64,000 bases of DNA, taken from NCBI RefSeq assembly GCF_018882405.1, contig NZ_JACVOO010000006.1, positions 1 to 64,000 on the forward strand. The letters run 5' to 3'. Positions 7,931 through 17,212 of the stretch are shown here, one piece after another. Position 1 is the stretch's first letter. Every line of letters begins with the position of its first letter. Both the position numbers and the translations under genes were made by a program. Source of the stretch: Polynucleobacter sp. 31A-FELB. Its GTDB lineage: Bacteria > Pseudomonadota > Gammaproteobacteria > Burkholderiales > Burkholderiaceae. The notes beneath the pieces were generated by a model. It was given only the letters and a program-made list of their open reading frames with translations, ran no database searches and had not been told where the DNA came from.

Positions 7931-9945
7931 TGTTTAATAAGATATTAATTGCCAATCGCGGTGAGATTGCATGCCGGATTGCGAAGACTTGTAAGCGTTT
8001 GGGTATAGCTACAGTAGCGGTTTATTCAGATGCAGATGCCAATGCGCTGCATGTTGAGGCTTGCGATGAGGCTTTATATATAGGCGGGTCGGCGCCTAAA
8101 GAAAGTTATTTGCTGGGCGAGAAGTTGATTCAAATTGCCTTGGCATCAAAAGCTCAAGCTATTCATCCAGGATATGGATTTCTATCTGAAAATGCAGACT
8201 TTGCGGACGCTTGTGCAAAAGCAGGCTTGGTTTTTATTGGGCCACCAGCTGATGCCATTCGTGCAATGGGGTCTAAGTCAGCAGCCAAATCTTTGATGGA
8301 GGGTGCGCAAGTACCATTGGTGCCGGGGTATCACGGTGAAGAACAGACCCCTGATTTTTTAAGAGCGCAAGCCGATAAGATTGGCTACCCCGTCCTTTTA
8401 AAGGCTTCTGCTGGCGGCGGGGGCAAAGGAATGCGTATCGTAAAAGACAGTGCTTCATTTATTGATGCATTGGAATCTTGTAAACGTGAAGCCCAGAGTA
8501 GTTTTGGCGATCAAAAGGTTTTGGTGGAAAAGTATCTCGAACGCTCAAGACATATTGAAATTCAGGTATTTTCTGACTCAAAGGGTAATTGCATCTATCT
8601 ATTTGATCGAGATTGCTCTGTGCAGCGTCGACATCAAAAGGTTTTAGAGGAGGCGCCTGCTCCTAAGGTTAGCCCTGAAATTAGGCGGGCAATGGGTGAG
8701 GCAGCTGTAAATGCCGCTAAAGCAGTTGCGTATGAAGGCGCGGGAACGATTGAATTTATTGTAGAAGCTGGCCCAGCAGGTAATGCGCAGCAATTTTTCT
8801 TCATGGAGATGAATACCCGTCTTCAAGTAGAGCACCCAGTAACAGAAATGGTTAGTGGTCAGGATTTAGTCGAATGGCAATTGCGTGTGGCTTCTGGAGA
8901 AAGATTGCCACTGTTGCAAGATGAAATTGTTCTTAATGGTCATGCTATTGAAGCGCGTATTTATGCTGAAAATCCAGAGAATCAATTTCTGCCGTCAACC
9001 GGAAAATTACTGGCACTAGAAATGCCAAATGAGATTGATGGCAGTGTTCGAATCGATACTGGAGTGCGTGCTGGTGATGTGATTAGCCCCTTCTATGATC
9101 CCATGATTGCCAAATTGATCGTTTGGGGTAAAGACCGCATATCTGCGGTTTCTGGCATGCGCCGCGCTTTAGATGAAGCGCACATTGTTGGTTTATCAAC
9201 AAACCTTGCTTTTTTAGGGCGCTTATTAAGAACCAAAGATTTTTCTTTTGCCAATCTAGATACTGGTTTGATTGCTCGCAATGAACAGACTCTGCTACAA
9301 AGTGATACAGGGGTAGAAGTTGAAGATCTTGCCTTCTTATTGGCCGGTAGATTAGCTTATGAACAGCAGCAGACTCATCATGCAAATGGTAAGGCTATTT
9401 CACCTTGGCATACATTAGATGGATGGCGCATGAATGGAGCATGCAATCGCCATTTTGCCTTCCAACTTGAAGGACAATCTGCAAACCAGGCAATCGAATA
9501 CTGCTATCAAAATCAGTCGATACTCCATGCGGGCAAAGAGCATTTATTTGGATTTGATGGGGAGGGCTCATCGATTCGATTAACGCTAGATGGCGCTAAA
9601 CTTTCTGCCTACGTCATTCCCAATACGATTCATCCCAATACCTTGCATTTATTTCGCAATGGCAGACATCAAGTTTGGCATTATCAAAATCCTTTAGAAG
9701 TTAGCCATGTTGAAGATGGCGCTTCAGGAAAATTATCCGCACCGATGCCGGGCAAAGTGATTTCAATACACGTCAAAATTGGTGACAAAGTGAAGGTAGG
9801 CGATCCATTAATCGTTGTAGAGGCAATGAAAATGGAGCATACGATTACCGCGCCAATTGATGGCGAAGTGGCTGAGATTAACTATGCCAAAGGGGATCAG
9901 GTTGACGAAGGCGATCAGTTGATTATTTTTAAAACGCAAGAGTAA
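7930..9945 (+). CDS. liuD: Methylcrotonyl-CoA carboxylase, biotin-containing (alpha) subunit
   Basis: The protein has 671 residues when started at GTG 7930, giving the conserved N-terminus MFNKILIANRGEIACRI; an upstream ATG (7879) would overlap liuC by 52 bases and adds unconserved residues. Domains: biotin carboxylase (1-450) with an ATP-grasp glycine loop (KASAGGGGKGMRIV) and the MNTRLQVEHPVTE motif, a linker, and C-terminal biotinyl domain with VEAMKMEH, biotinylated Lys at about 634. It carboxylates biotin with ATP and bicarbonate and partners LiuB. Confidence 0.95.
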   Translation: MFNKILIANRGEIACRIAKTCKRLGIATVAVYSDADANALHVEACDEALYIGGSAPKESYLLGEKLIQIALASKAQAIHPGYGFLSENADFADACAKAGLVFIGPPADAIRAMGSKSAAKSLMEGAQVPLVPGYHGEEQTPDFLRAQADKIGYPVLLKASAGGGGKGMRIVKDSASFIDALESCKREAQSSFGDQKVLVEKYLERSRHIEIQVFSDSKGNCIYLFDRDCSVQRRHQKVLEEAPAPKVSPEIRRAMGEAAVNAAKAVAYEGAGTIEFIVEAGPAGNAQQFFFMEMNTRLQVEHPVTEMVSGQDLVEWQLRVASGERLPLLQDEIVLNGHAIEARIYAENPENQFLPSTGKLLALEMPNEIDGSVRIDTGVRAGDVISPFYDPMIAKLIVWGKDRISAVSGMRRALDEAHIVGLSTNLAFLGRLLRTKDFSFANLDTGLIARNEQTLLQSDTGVEVEDLAFLLAGRLAYEQQQTHHANGKAISPWHTLDGWRMNGACNRHFAFQLEGQSANQAIEYCYQNQSILHAGKEHLFGFDGEGSSIRLTLDGAKLSAYVIPNTIHPNTLHLFRNGRHQVWHYQNPLEVSHVEDGASGKLSAPMPGKVISIHVKIGDKVKVGDPLIVVEAMKMEHTITAPIDGEVAEINYAKGDQVDEGDQLIIFKTQE

Positions 9946-9961
9946 TAAAACTCGAATCATC

Positions 9962-10882
9962 ATGAATCACTCAACAACTCTACCTAAAAAAGTAAAAATC
10001 GTTGAAGTGGGGCCACGAGATGGCTTGCAAAACGAAAAGCAATTTGTAGAAAATCAGATCAAGATTCACCTCATTAACCAGCTTTCTGCTGCTGGGTTTG
10101 CGAACATTGAGGCTGCTGCCTTTGTATCTCCCAAATGGGTGCCACAAATGGCTGGAAGTGATGTGGTTATGCAAGGTATTGAGCGTAAGCCAAATACGAT
10201 CTATTCAGTATTGGTGCCAAATATGCAGGGCTTGGAAAAGGCATTAGCAGCCAAAGCGGATGAAATTGTCATTTTTGGAGCTGCCTCAGAGGCTTTTTCA
10301 CAAAAAAATATTAACTGCAGTATCGAAGAGTCTATTGCGCGGTTTATTCCTGTGGTCAATGCAGCCAAGGAGGCAGGGGTGAGAACTAGGGCTAGTGTTT
10401 CTTGTGCTCTGGGTTGCCCCTATGAAGGCGATATTGATCCAGCAAAGGTTGCGAATGTGGTTCAACGTATGGCTGATTTAGGTTGTGACGAAATTGACAT
10501 TGCTGACACAATCGGGGTAGGTACCCCTGGAAAGGTAAAGGCGGTATTTGAGAGGGTTTCTCAGATATTTCCAATTGCTCGTTTATCTGGACATTTTCAC
10601 GATACCTATGGCCAATCACTTGCAAATATTTATGCGGCCTTAGAAGTTGGCGTCAGCACTTTTCACTCTTCTGTTGCCGGTTTGGGCGGGTGCCCCTATG
10701 CAAAAGGAGCTACTGGAAATGTGGCTACTGAAGACGTACTTTATCTCTTACGCGGCTTGGGCATCGAGACAAATGTTGATTTTGAAGCGGTTGCCCGAAT
10801 TGGAGGACAGATCTCTAAGTTGATAAACCGTCCAAATGGATCTCGGGCCGGTAGGGCTTATCTAGCCAAATTAGGCGAGTAA
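9962..10882 (+). CDS. liuE: Hydroxymethylglutaryl-CoA lyase
   Basis: The 306-residue TIM-barrel lyase cleaves HMG-CoA to acetyl-CoA and acetoacetate, the last step of leucine/isovalerate degradation here. It has the N-terminal metal and substrate motif EVGPRDGLQNE (about 16-26), the metal-binding HFHDTYGQ, and the HMG-CoA lyase signature with catalytic Cys in SSVAGLGGCPYAKGATGN. It ends the liu operon and converges on the PaaK-like gene. No acetoacetate CoA-transferase or synthetase follows, so acetoacetate must be activated by genes elsewhere. Confidence 0.95.
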   Translation: MNHSTTLPKKVKIVEVGPRDGLQNEKQFVENQIKIHLINQLSAAGFANIEAAAFVSPKWVPQMAGSDVVMQGIERKPNTIYSVLVPNMQGLEKALAAKADEIVIFGAASEAFSQKNINCSIEESIARFIPVVNAAKEAGVRTRASVSCALGCPYEGDIDPAKVANVVQRMADLGCDEIDIADTIGVGTPGKVKAVFERVSQIFPIARLSGHFHDTYGQSLANIYAALEVGVSTFHSSVAGLGGCPYAKGATGNVATEDVLYLLRGLGIETNVDFEAVARIGGQISKLINRPNGSRAGRAYLAKLGE

Positions 10883-10885
10883 GTG

Positions 10886-10911
10886 GAACATACGCTATTA
10901 CGCGTATGTTC
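10886..10911. terminator. Bidirectional hairpin between liuE and the PaaK-like gene
   Basis: GAACATACGC (10886-10895) and GCGTATGTTC (10902-10911) form a perfect 10-base-pair stem with a 6-base loop. It lies a few bases after the liuE stop and overlaps the stop codon of the convergent gene, so it probably ends both transcripts. No T tract follows on either strand, so termination may be partly Rho-dependent. Confidence 0.6.
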
Positions 10912-12148
10912 TGGCATCCTCAATGAGTTTTCCATCTGCCGGCAATGAGTTCATGGCTTCAAAACGAACATTGGCACGGAGTTTAGTGACTTCTCTAGTA
11001 GATTGAGCAATCCCTGTTTCTAATGCGCTCAAATCACATTTGGCATCATTCTTTAATTCACAATGCACAGTCATTTCTTCGTTACCAATATTACCAGTGA
11101 CAATCACTCTAGCTTTATTAATCTCAGGATGTCTTCTGATGATGTCCTGAATTTGGCCTGGGTGAACAAACATACCTTTGATTTTGGTGGTTTGATCTGC
11201 TCTTCCTAGCCATCCTTTAATGCGGATATTGGTTCTGCCGCATGGCGAGGGTTTGGTCAAAGATTCTGGATCAATTGCGGAGAGATCTCCGGTGCCAAAA
11301 CGAATCAAAGGATAGTCTTTATCAAAAACCGTGATGACAACTTCACCGGTTTCTCCAATAGGCACAGGTTTACTGCCATTGGGTTCGATAATTTCTAGAA
11401 TAATGTCTTCATCAACAATCATTCCACCCGGTAGATCGGGTGACTCATAGGCAATTAAGCCTACATCAGCTGTCGCATAGGTAGAGTTGACTTGAATGCC
11501 GCGCTCTTTAAACCATGCGCGCATGCTGGGTGTTAATGCTTCGCCAGAGACAACTGCTTTTGTGAGGCTGGAACAATCTAAACCCAGTTCATCCGCCTTT
11601 TCTAGAATAATTTTGAGGAAGGATGGGGTTCCGGCGTAAGCGTTTGGCTTTAGATGCGCAATCGTTTGTGCTTGAAGTTCAGTTTGGCCAATTCCCGCGG
11701 GGAATACGCAGCAACCTAAGGCATGTGCGCCACCTTCGAGCATCCATGCGCCTGGCGTAAAGTGATATGAGAAGGTATTGTGTACTAAGTCACCTTCTTT
11801 AAAGCCTGCGGCTCTTAATGCCCTGGCTAAGCGAAAGTTATCAATTTCAGCGCCCTGAGGTTCGTGTATTGGACCTGGGGATTGAAAAATCCGCTTTAGT
11901 TTATGAATAGGCGTGCCATTCATGCCACCAAAGGGCGGCAACCTTTTTTGTTCTACGCTTAACTCTGATTTTCTAGTGACTGGCAACTGCGCCAATGCAT
12001 TTCTAGAATTAATTTTGCTTGGATCTACATTCGAGAAAATATGAGCAAAATATTCGGTATTTTTCTTGGCGTGTTCAATTTGAGCGGAGAGTCTTTGCAG
12101 CAAGGCTTGCTCTCTCGCTTCAGGTTGGCGAGTTTCGAGTTTATCCAT
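10898..12148 (-). CDS. PaaK-like (phenylacetate-CoA ligase family) protein
   Basis: The 416-residue protein resembles phenylacetate-CoA ligases of the ANL superfamily: an AGTPSFLKIILEKADELG segment, a core resembling the YGxTE motif (STYATADVGLIA), the acidic RFGTGDLS motif and a PaaK-type C-terminal domain (GRADQTTKIKGMFVHPGQ). The usual nucleotide-binding loop SSGTTGxP is not seen; the equivalent place reads FQSPGPIHEPQG. It may be an altered or inactive adenylating enzyme. The start chosen (ATG 12148) sits 13 bases after the LivF-like stop; an upstream start would overlap that gene by 137 bases. Substrate unknown. Confidence 0.75.
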   Translation of the reverse strand: MDKLETRQPEAREQALLQRLSAQIEHAKKNTEYFAHIFSNVDPSKINSRNALAQLPVTRKSELSVEQKRLPPFGGMNGTPIHKLKRIFQSPGPIHEPQGAEIDNFRLARALRAAGFKEGDLVHNTFSYHFTPGAWMLEGGAHALGCCVFPAGIGQTELQAQTIAHLKPNAYAGTPSFLKIILEKADELGLDCSSLTKAVVSGEALTPSMRAWFKERGIQVNSTYATADVGLIAYESPDLPGGMIVDEDIILEIIEPNGSKPVPIGETGEVVITVFDKDYPLIRFGTGDLSAIDPESLTKPSPCGRTNIRIKGWLGRADQTTKIKGMFVHPGQIQDIIRRHPEINKARVIVTGNIGNEEMTVHCELKNDAKCDLSALETGIAQSTREVTKLRANVRFEAMNSLPADGKLIEDARTYA

Positions 12149-12161
12149 GGGTTTACTATTT

Positions 12162-12974
12162 TTATGACAGCCAACGCTTACGTCGGCGATAAGATTTAAC
12201 ATCCTTAAATGATTTGCGCTCAGCCTCATCATTGGCTGATACGCCCAAATAGAATTCTTTAACATCTTCGTTATTTCGCAGGTCTTCTGCTGCTCCATCC
12301 ATTACTACGCGACCGTTTTCTAGGATGTAGCCATAATCGCTATATTTCAAGGCGACCATCGTATTTTGTTCTGCCAGCAAGAAGCTCACATCTTCACGTT
12401 TATTTAAGTCTTTCACAATCTCGAAGACTTCTTCAACGATTTGCGGAGCAAGACCCATGGATGGTTCATCCAAGAGGATCATTTCTGGTTTTGCCATCAT
12501 GGCACGTCCAATAGCGCACATCTGTTGCTCGCCACCCGATGTATATGCGGCCTGAGATTTTCTACGTACTTTGAGGCGTGGAAAATACTCGTAAATCTTT
12601 TCTAATTCACGTTTTACTTCGGCATTGCTAATTTTGCGAGTGTAGGCTCCAGTGAGTAAATTATCTTCAATGGAAAGGTGGGCAAAACAGTGTCTGCCCT
12701 CCATTACCTGAATCACACCACGCGTAACGAGTTTATTTGGCGAAAGCTTATCAACCCGTTCATTTTTGTACTGAATGCTACCTTTAGTGACATCTCCCCT
12801 TTCCGCACCCAATAAGTTTGAAATAGCCTTGAGAGTGGTGGATTTTCCAGCACCGTTCGCCCCCAGGAGGGCTACAATTTTCCCTTTTGGAACCTCGAGG
12901 GAAACACCTTTCAAGACCAAAATCACGTGATCGTAGATCACTTCGATATTGTTAACGGAAAGTAGAGAAGTCAT
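12162..12974 (-). CDS. Liv-type ABC transporter ATP-binding protein (LivF-like)
   Basis: The 270-residue ATPase has Walker A LLGANGAGKST (about 35-45), the signature SGGEQQ, and Walker B MILLDEPSMGLAP. It is of the LivF class of the hydrophobic amino-acid/amide/carboxylate importers. It is about 30 residues longer than typical LivF, with a basic C-terminal tail (KSYRRRKRWLS). It is encoded with a binding protein, two permeases, a LivG-like ATPase and an acyl-CoA synthetase, so the complex probably imports a carboxylic acid or branched-chain compound. Confidence 0.88.
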   Translation of the reverse strand: MTSLLSVNNIEVIYDHVILVLKGVSLEVPKGKIVALLGANGAGKSTTLKAISNLLGAERGDVTKGSIQYKNERVDKLSPNKLVTRGVIQVMEGRHCFAHLSIEDNLLTGAYTRKISNAEVKRELEKIYEYFPRLKVRRKSQAAYTSGGEQQMCAIGRAMMAKPEMILLDEPSMGLAPQIVEEVFEIVKDLNKREDVSFLLAEQNTMVALKYSDYGYILENGRVVMDGAAEDLRNNEDVKEFYLGVSANDEAERKSFKDVKSYRRRKRWLS

Positions 12975-12991
12975 ATAGGTAATCTATTAAG

Positions 12992-14320
12992 TTAGTTTTT
13001 CATGCAAGAAGGGGTGATGTTCTTCTCTTTTGCATAGTCACGTGCTGAAGCTTTAAACAATGGGTGAATCAAAGTTTTATTACCTTCGATCCAATCAGAG
13101 ATCACTACCCATTTCGTGCCATCCCACTGCTGGATCTTGATCTTGCCAGATCCTTCGTGGTTTTCGCATGAAGTCTTAATTTCAGGTAGCAAGCCTGTAG
13201 CACCCAAGGCTTTGAGTTGAGCTTCAGTGATATTGAGGTTCTCAAATGCCCAGCGCATTTGCTCACCAGTCGCTGGCTTACCTTTGCCGTATTTATTTTG
13301 GGCTAAACGGGTTGCTTCAACAGTGACAATAGCAGCTGAAACTCCACGGTTGTAGAGAACGGTGCCAATTTTGTTTTTGTCAGAGAAGTTGCCTTTGCCT
13401 GCGCCATAAACTACTTTTTCAATATCAGCGATGGCTGGAACATTCTTGCCGGATACGTTCCAAGTTGCGCTCATATAACCTTTGGCCGCTTCACCAGCAG
13501 GTACAACGTCCTCTTCAGAGCCAGCCCACCAAGAGCCAATAATCTTATCCCTTGGGTAGCCCACTTTTTGAGCTGCTTTGAGTGCTGTTTGGTTCATGAC
13601 ACCCCAACCCCAGAAGATTACATAGTCTGGATTTTCTTCACGGATCTTCAACCACTGTGCGCCTTGTTCATTGCCTGGATGGGCAACAGGAATCTCAACT
13701 AGTTTGAAGTTGTTGATTTTGCTTTCAGCTTGTAAGGCAACTAGCGGCTCTTTGCCATACGCAGAATCATGGTAGAGGAACACAATTTTTTTGCCATTGA
13801 GCTTGCCACCATTCTTTTGCGCTAAAAACTTCACGATCGCAGAAGCTTGCATCTGATAGGTGGTAACCAAAGGGAAGGCATATGGGAATACAGAGCCATC
13901 AACGGCATCAGTACGGCCATAGCCCATCATGATCAAAGGAACTTTGTCATTTTGGGTTTTATCCAAGATCGCATAAGAAATGCCTGTAGACATCACATGA
14001 ATAGCAGTGCCTTTTGATGGGCCAGATTTACCTTTCAAGCGCTCATAGCACTCAACGCCTTTAGCATTGTTGTATTCAGTCTCGCACTCTTCCCAGGCGA
14101 ATTTGACACCATTTACGCCGCCATCCTTGATGTTGACGTAAGAGAGGTAGTCGATAAAGCCGCCGTAGAAAGCTTGACCATTTTGACCGTATGGGCCAAC
14201 GCGGAAGCTCGGTAATGCTACAAACTGATCATCAGCCTGAGCTTGCAGCGGGTAAATGCTGCAGAGGGAGGTAATGAGAGCAAAAGCAGCCCCCAAGACC
14301 GAGGTTTTAATACGTTTCAT
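12992..14320 (-). CDS. Liv-type ABC transporter periplasmic substrate-binding protein
   Basis: The 442-residue exported protein has a signal peptide: basic start MKRIKTS, a hydrophobic core, and a likely cleavage site after LQAQA. The rest is a type-I periplasmic binding fold (Peripla_BP_6). ATG 14320 is chosen because AAGGAG lies 6 bases upstream; an upstream in-frame start at 14353 has no such site. It delivers the ligand to the two permeases encoded next in the operon. The ligand cannot be read from sequence; leucine, phenylacetate-like acids and other short acids are all known for this family. Confidence 0.88.
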   Translation of the reverse strand: MKRIKTSVLGAAFALITSLCSIYPLQAQADDQFVALPSFRVGPYGQNGQAFYGGFIDYLSYVNIKDGGVNGVKFAWEECETEYNNAKGVECYERLKGKSGPSKGTAIHVMSTGISYAILDKTQNDKVPLIMMGYGRTDAVDGSVFPYAFPLVTTYQMQASAIVKFLAQKNGGKLNGKKIVFLYHDSAYGKEPLVALQAESKINNFKLVEIPVAHPGNEQGAQWLKIREENPDYVIFWGWGVMNQTALKAAQKVGYPRDKIIGSWWAGSEEDVVPAGEAAKGYMSATWNVSGKNVPAIADIEKVVYGAGKGNFSDKNKIGTVLYNRGVSAAIVTVEATRLAQNKYGKGKPATGEQMRWAFENLNITEAQLKALGATGLLPEIKTSCENHEGSGKIKIQQWDGTKWVVISDWIEGNKTLIHPLFKASARDYAKEKNITPSCMKN

Positions 14321-14388
14321 TGTCATCTCCTTGGTAAAACATGCTGTGTACATACTTCAATTACTAAATCATTTACTGCAATTACTGC

Positions 14389-15465
14389 TTAATGCGGGAA
14401 TGGCCAGAGTCTTAGCTTCTCTTTACTGATTTGCCAAAGTCTAGCTAGTCCATGGGGCTCTACGATTAAAAAGAAAATAATTAAAGAGCCAAACACCATG
14501 AGCTGGATGTGTGACACCACTGAGCTTGGTATTGGTAAATGCAAAATTTGAGAAATAAAGGGGAGGGCAATATCCAAAAATATCGGCAATAGCAAAATAA
14601 ACGCCGCACCTAGGAAATTACCCAGAATGCTGCCAACGCCACCAATAATCACCATAAATAAAATCTTGAATGACATATCTAATGAAAAGCCATCTGGTTC
14701 TACAGATCCAAGGTAGCAGTAAGCGTACAGGGCACCCGCAATGCCGCAGTAGAAAGAGCTAATTGCAAAAGCAAGTAGTTTTGTCTTCATCAGTGGAATG
14801 CCAATGACTTCTGCCGCAACGTCCATATCGCGTACGGCCATCCAAGATCTGCCGGTAGATGAGCGAACTAGATTCTTGCCTAATAAAGCCAAGCCTGAGA
14901 CGATGACCAGGACCAAAAGATACTTAGAGGCTGGGGTATCAAAAGTAAACCCAAATAAAGAAAGGGTTTGCGCACTAATCACGCCTGATGAGCTGTTATT
15001 AGAAAACCAGGGGAATTTAGTCAGACACCACACTACAAAAAACTGAGCGGCTAATGTTGCAACAGCAAGATAGAAGCCTTTGATGCGCAAAGAGGGTAGG
15101 CCAAATAGAACACCTACAAATGCTGCGCTTAAGCCGCCTAGCAAAAAGGAAATGGGGAATGGAATGCCTTCAATACGTAATTGAAAGTTATAAGTCGCAT
15201 AGGCGCCAATTGCCATAAATGCTGCAGATCCCAAGGAAAGCTGACCTGCGTAACCTGTTAAGAAATTTAGACCTAAAGCAGCTAATGAAAAGATTAAAAA
15301 AGGGATCAAAATTGCATTGAGCCAATATTCGCTAGCAAATAAGGGGACGCCAATAGCGGCAATCGCAATCAAAATGACCATGCCAATTCTGTCTTGCAGA
15401 ATTGGGAAGATTTGACTATCAGATTTGTAAGAGGTCTTAAATTGACCGGCTTCACGGTAGAGCAT
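14389..15465 (-). CDS. Liv-type ABC transporter permease (LivM-like)
   Basis: The 358-residue inner-membrane protein has about 9-10 hydrophobic segments and the LivM-type sequences ALGLNFLTGYAGQLSLGSAAF and IGGVGSILGNFLGAAF. It pairs with the LivH-like permease encoded just upstream to form the transmembrane channel. The order in this operon is acyl-CoA synthetase, LivG, LivH, LivM, binding protein, LivF, PaaK-like. Confidence 0.9.
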   Translation of the reverse strand: MLYREAGQFKTSYKSDSQIFPILQDRIGMVILIAIAAIGVPLFASEYWLNAILIPFLIFSLAALGLNFLTGYAGQLSLGSAAFMAIGAYATYNFQLRIEGIPFPISFLLGGLSAAFVGVLFGLPSLRIKGFYLAVATLAAQFFVVWCLTKFPWFSNNSSSGVISAQTLSLFGFTFDTPASKYLLVLVIVSGLALLGKNLVRSSTGRSWMAVRDMDVAAEVIGIPLMKTKLLAFAISSFYCGIAGALYAYCYLGSVEPDGFSLDMSFKILFMVIIGGVGSILGNFLGAAFILLLPIFLDIALPFISQILHLPIPSSVVSHIQLMVFGSLIIFFLIVEPHGLARLWQISKEKLRLWPFPH

Positions 15466-15474
15466 ATTTTTTCC

Positions 15475-16389
15475 TTAAACGCGATCAATGTGTTTTTCGC
15501 CGAACAGACCTTCAGGTCTGACGAGCAAAAAGACTAAAGCAAAGATATAAGGGAACCATCCCTCGATACCACCAAAGTTGCCTCCAAAGGCATCTTGTAA
15601 TACAGGTGGGATGTAAATTTCAGCTAGCTTTTCAGATACGCCAATAATGATGCCGCCAACGATAGCGCCTGGAACGGAGGTAAAGCCTCCTAAGATGAGG
15701 ACAGGGAGCGCTTTCAATGCGGTTAGTGAAAGTGCAAATTGCACGCCATTACGTGAACCCCACAGCAATCCCGCTACCAAGGCTACAAAGCCAGCAATAG
15801 CCCAAACAATCGCCCAGATATTTTCCAGTGGAATACCTAGCGATAAGGCTGCTTGGTGATCATCTGCGACTGCGCGAAGAGCGCGACCCACTTTGGTGTA
15901 CTGAAAGAGGAGTGCCAAGAGAATCACCAAGAGAATGATGATGCCGGATGAAAATAAATCTAATTTAGAGATGCCAATACCAGTCAATTCCATCACGCTT
16001 TGAATCGGCTCATCAACGATGCCTAAATCAATAGGACGTACTTCATTGCCAAATAAAATGGGTGAAAGACCATCTAAAAAGAAACTCAATCCTATGGTGG
16101 CCATGAAAAGAGTAATGGGCGGCTGGTTAACCAGTTTGCCGAGTACAAACTTTTCGGTGCAAATGCCCACAATCACCATGAAAATAAAGGCGGCAATGAC
16201 GGCAAGCCACATTGGCAGCCCATAATCAATAAAGCCCACCACAGCAAGTGCTGCTGAGTAAACCATTGCGCCTTGCGCAAAATTTAGCACGCCGGATGCC
16301 TTGAAGATCAATACAAACCCAAGAGCTACCAAAGAGTACATCAGGCCCGATAAGATCCCGCTGATAACGATTTCTATAAAAAATTGCAT
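15475..16389 (-). CDS. Liv-type ABC transporter permease (LivH-like)
   Basis: The 304-residue integral membrane protein of the LivH family starts with ISGILSGLMYSLVALGFVLI and contains the conserved LNFAQGAMVYSAA and VLILGGFTSVPGAIVGGI segments. It forms the second permease of the importer. It follows the LivG-like gene by 29 bases and precedes LivM by 9, so they are co-transcribed. Confidence 0.9.
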   Translation of the reverse strand: MQFFIEIVISGILSGLMYSLVALGFVLIFKASGVLNFAQGAMVYSAALAVVGFIDYGLPMWLAVIAAFIFMVIVGICTEKFVLGKLVNQPPITLFMATIGLSFFLDGLSPILFGNEVRPIDLGIVDEPIQSVMELTGIGISKLDLFSSGIIILLVILLALLFQYTKVGRALRAVADDHQAALSLGIPLENIWAIVWAIAGFVALVAGLLWGSRNGVQFALSLTALKALPVLILGGFTSVPGAIVGGIIIGVSEKLAEIYIPPVLQDAFGGNFGGIEGWFPYIFALVFLLVRPEGLFGEKHIDRV

Positions 16390-16418
16390 TCTGATTCCTT
16401 ATCCCTTATCGATAGTCA

Positions 16419-17210
16419 TTAATGGTTAGTGCCCAAATAGGCACTAATGACCTCGGGGTTGTTTTTCACGTCATCGGGCAATCCATCCCCAATTTTCTTG
16501 CCATAGTCCAGCACAACGACGCGGTCTGAAATATCCATTACCACGCCCATGTCATGCTCAATCAATACGGTGGTTACGCCGTATTGCTGATTGACTTCTA
16601 ATATGAAGCGGCACATGTCTTGCTTTTCTTCAACGTTCATGCCTGCCATCGGCTCATCGAGTAGAAGTAGTGATGGCTCAGCAGCAAGTGCGCGTGCTAG
16701 TTCAACACGTTTTTGCAAGCCGTAAGGTAATTTGCCAACTGGAGTCTTGCGAATATGCTGAATTTCAAGAAAGTCGATAACTTCTTCTACTTTTTGGCGA
16801 TTTAACTCTTCTTCATCTCTCGCTTTGCCAACCCAAATAGCATTACTAATAAAGCCAGACTTCATTTGGGTATTTCTTCCGGTCATGATGTTGTCGAGCA
16901 CAGTCATGCCTTTGAAGAGAGCAATATTTTGAAAGGTTCTGGCGATGCCCTGACGTGCTGCTTGGGCGGGATTCATTTGCTTACGCTTTTCACCGCGAAA
17001 GTAAATGCTGCCAGCTTGTGGGTGATAGACACCATTGATTACGTTCAGCATGGAGCTTTTGCCAGCACCATTTGGGCCAATGATGGAGCGGATCTCATGC
17101 TCTTTGACATCAAATGAAATATTGGTGAGTGCATTTACACCGCCAAAAGACAGTGAAATGTTTTCAAGCTTTAAAACGGTGTCTTTATCTTGGGTTGTCC
17201 GTGAAGTCAT
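16419..17210 (-). CDS. Liv-type ABC transporter ATP-binding protein (LivG-like)
   Basis: The 263-residue ATPase has Walker A IIGPNGAGKSS, Walker B LLLLDEPMAGM and the LivG-type length and C-terminus (NNPEVISAYLGT). It forms the second ATPase of the importer. Its ATG lies 2 bases after the stop of the upstream acyl-CoA synthetase gene, so translation is probably coupled and transport is tied to CoA activation of the imported acid. Confidence 0.9.
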   Translation of the reverse strand: MTSRTTQDKDTVLKLENISLSFGGVNALTNISFDVKEHEIRSIIGPNGAGKSSMLNVINGVYHPQAGSIYFRGEKRKQMNPAQAARQGIARTFQNIALFKGMTVLDNIMTGRNTQMKSGFISNAIWVGKARDEEELNRQKVEEVIDFLEIQHIRKTPVGKLPYGLQKRVELARALAAEPSLLLLDEPMAGMNVEEKQDMCRFILEVNQQYGVTTVLIEHDMGVVMDISDRVVVLDYGKKIGDGLPDDVKNNPEVISAYLGTNH

Positions 17211-17212
17211 AT

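Noticed and set aside
12149..12298. Longer start for the PaaK-like gene
   Set aside because: It overlaps the LivF-like gene by 137 bases and adds residues that look like an out-of-frame reading of that gene.
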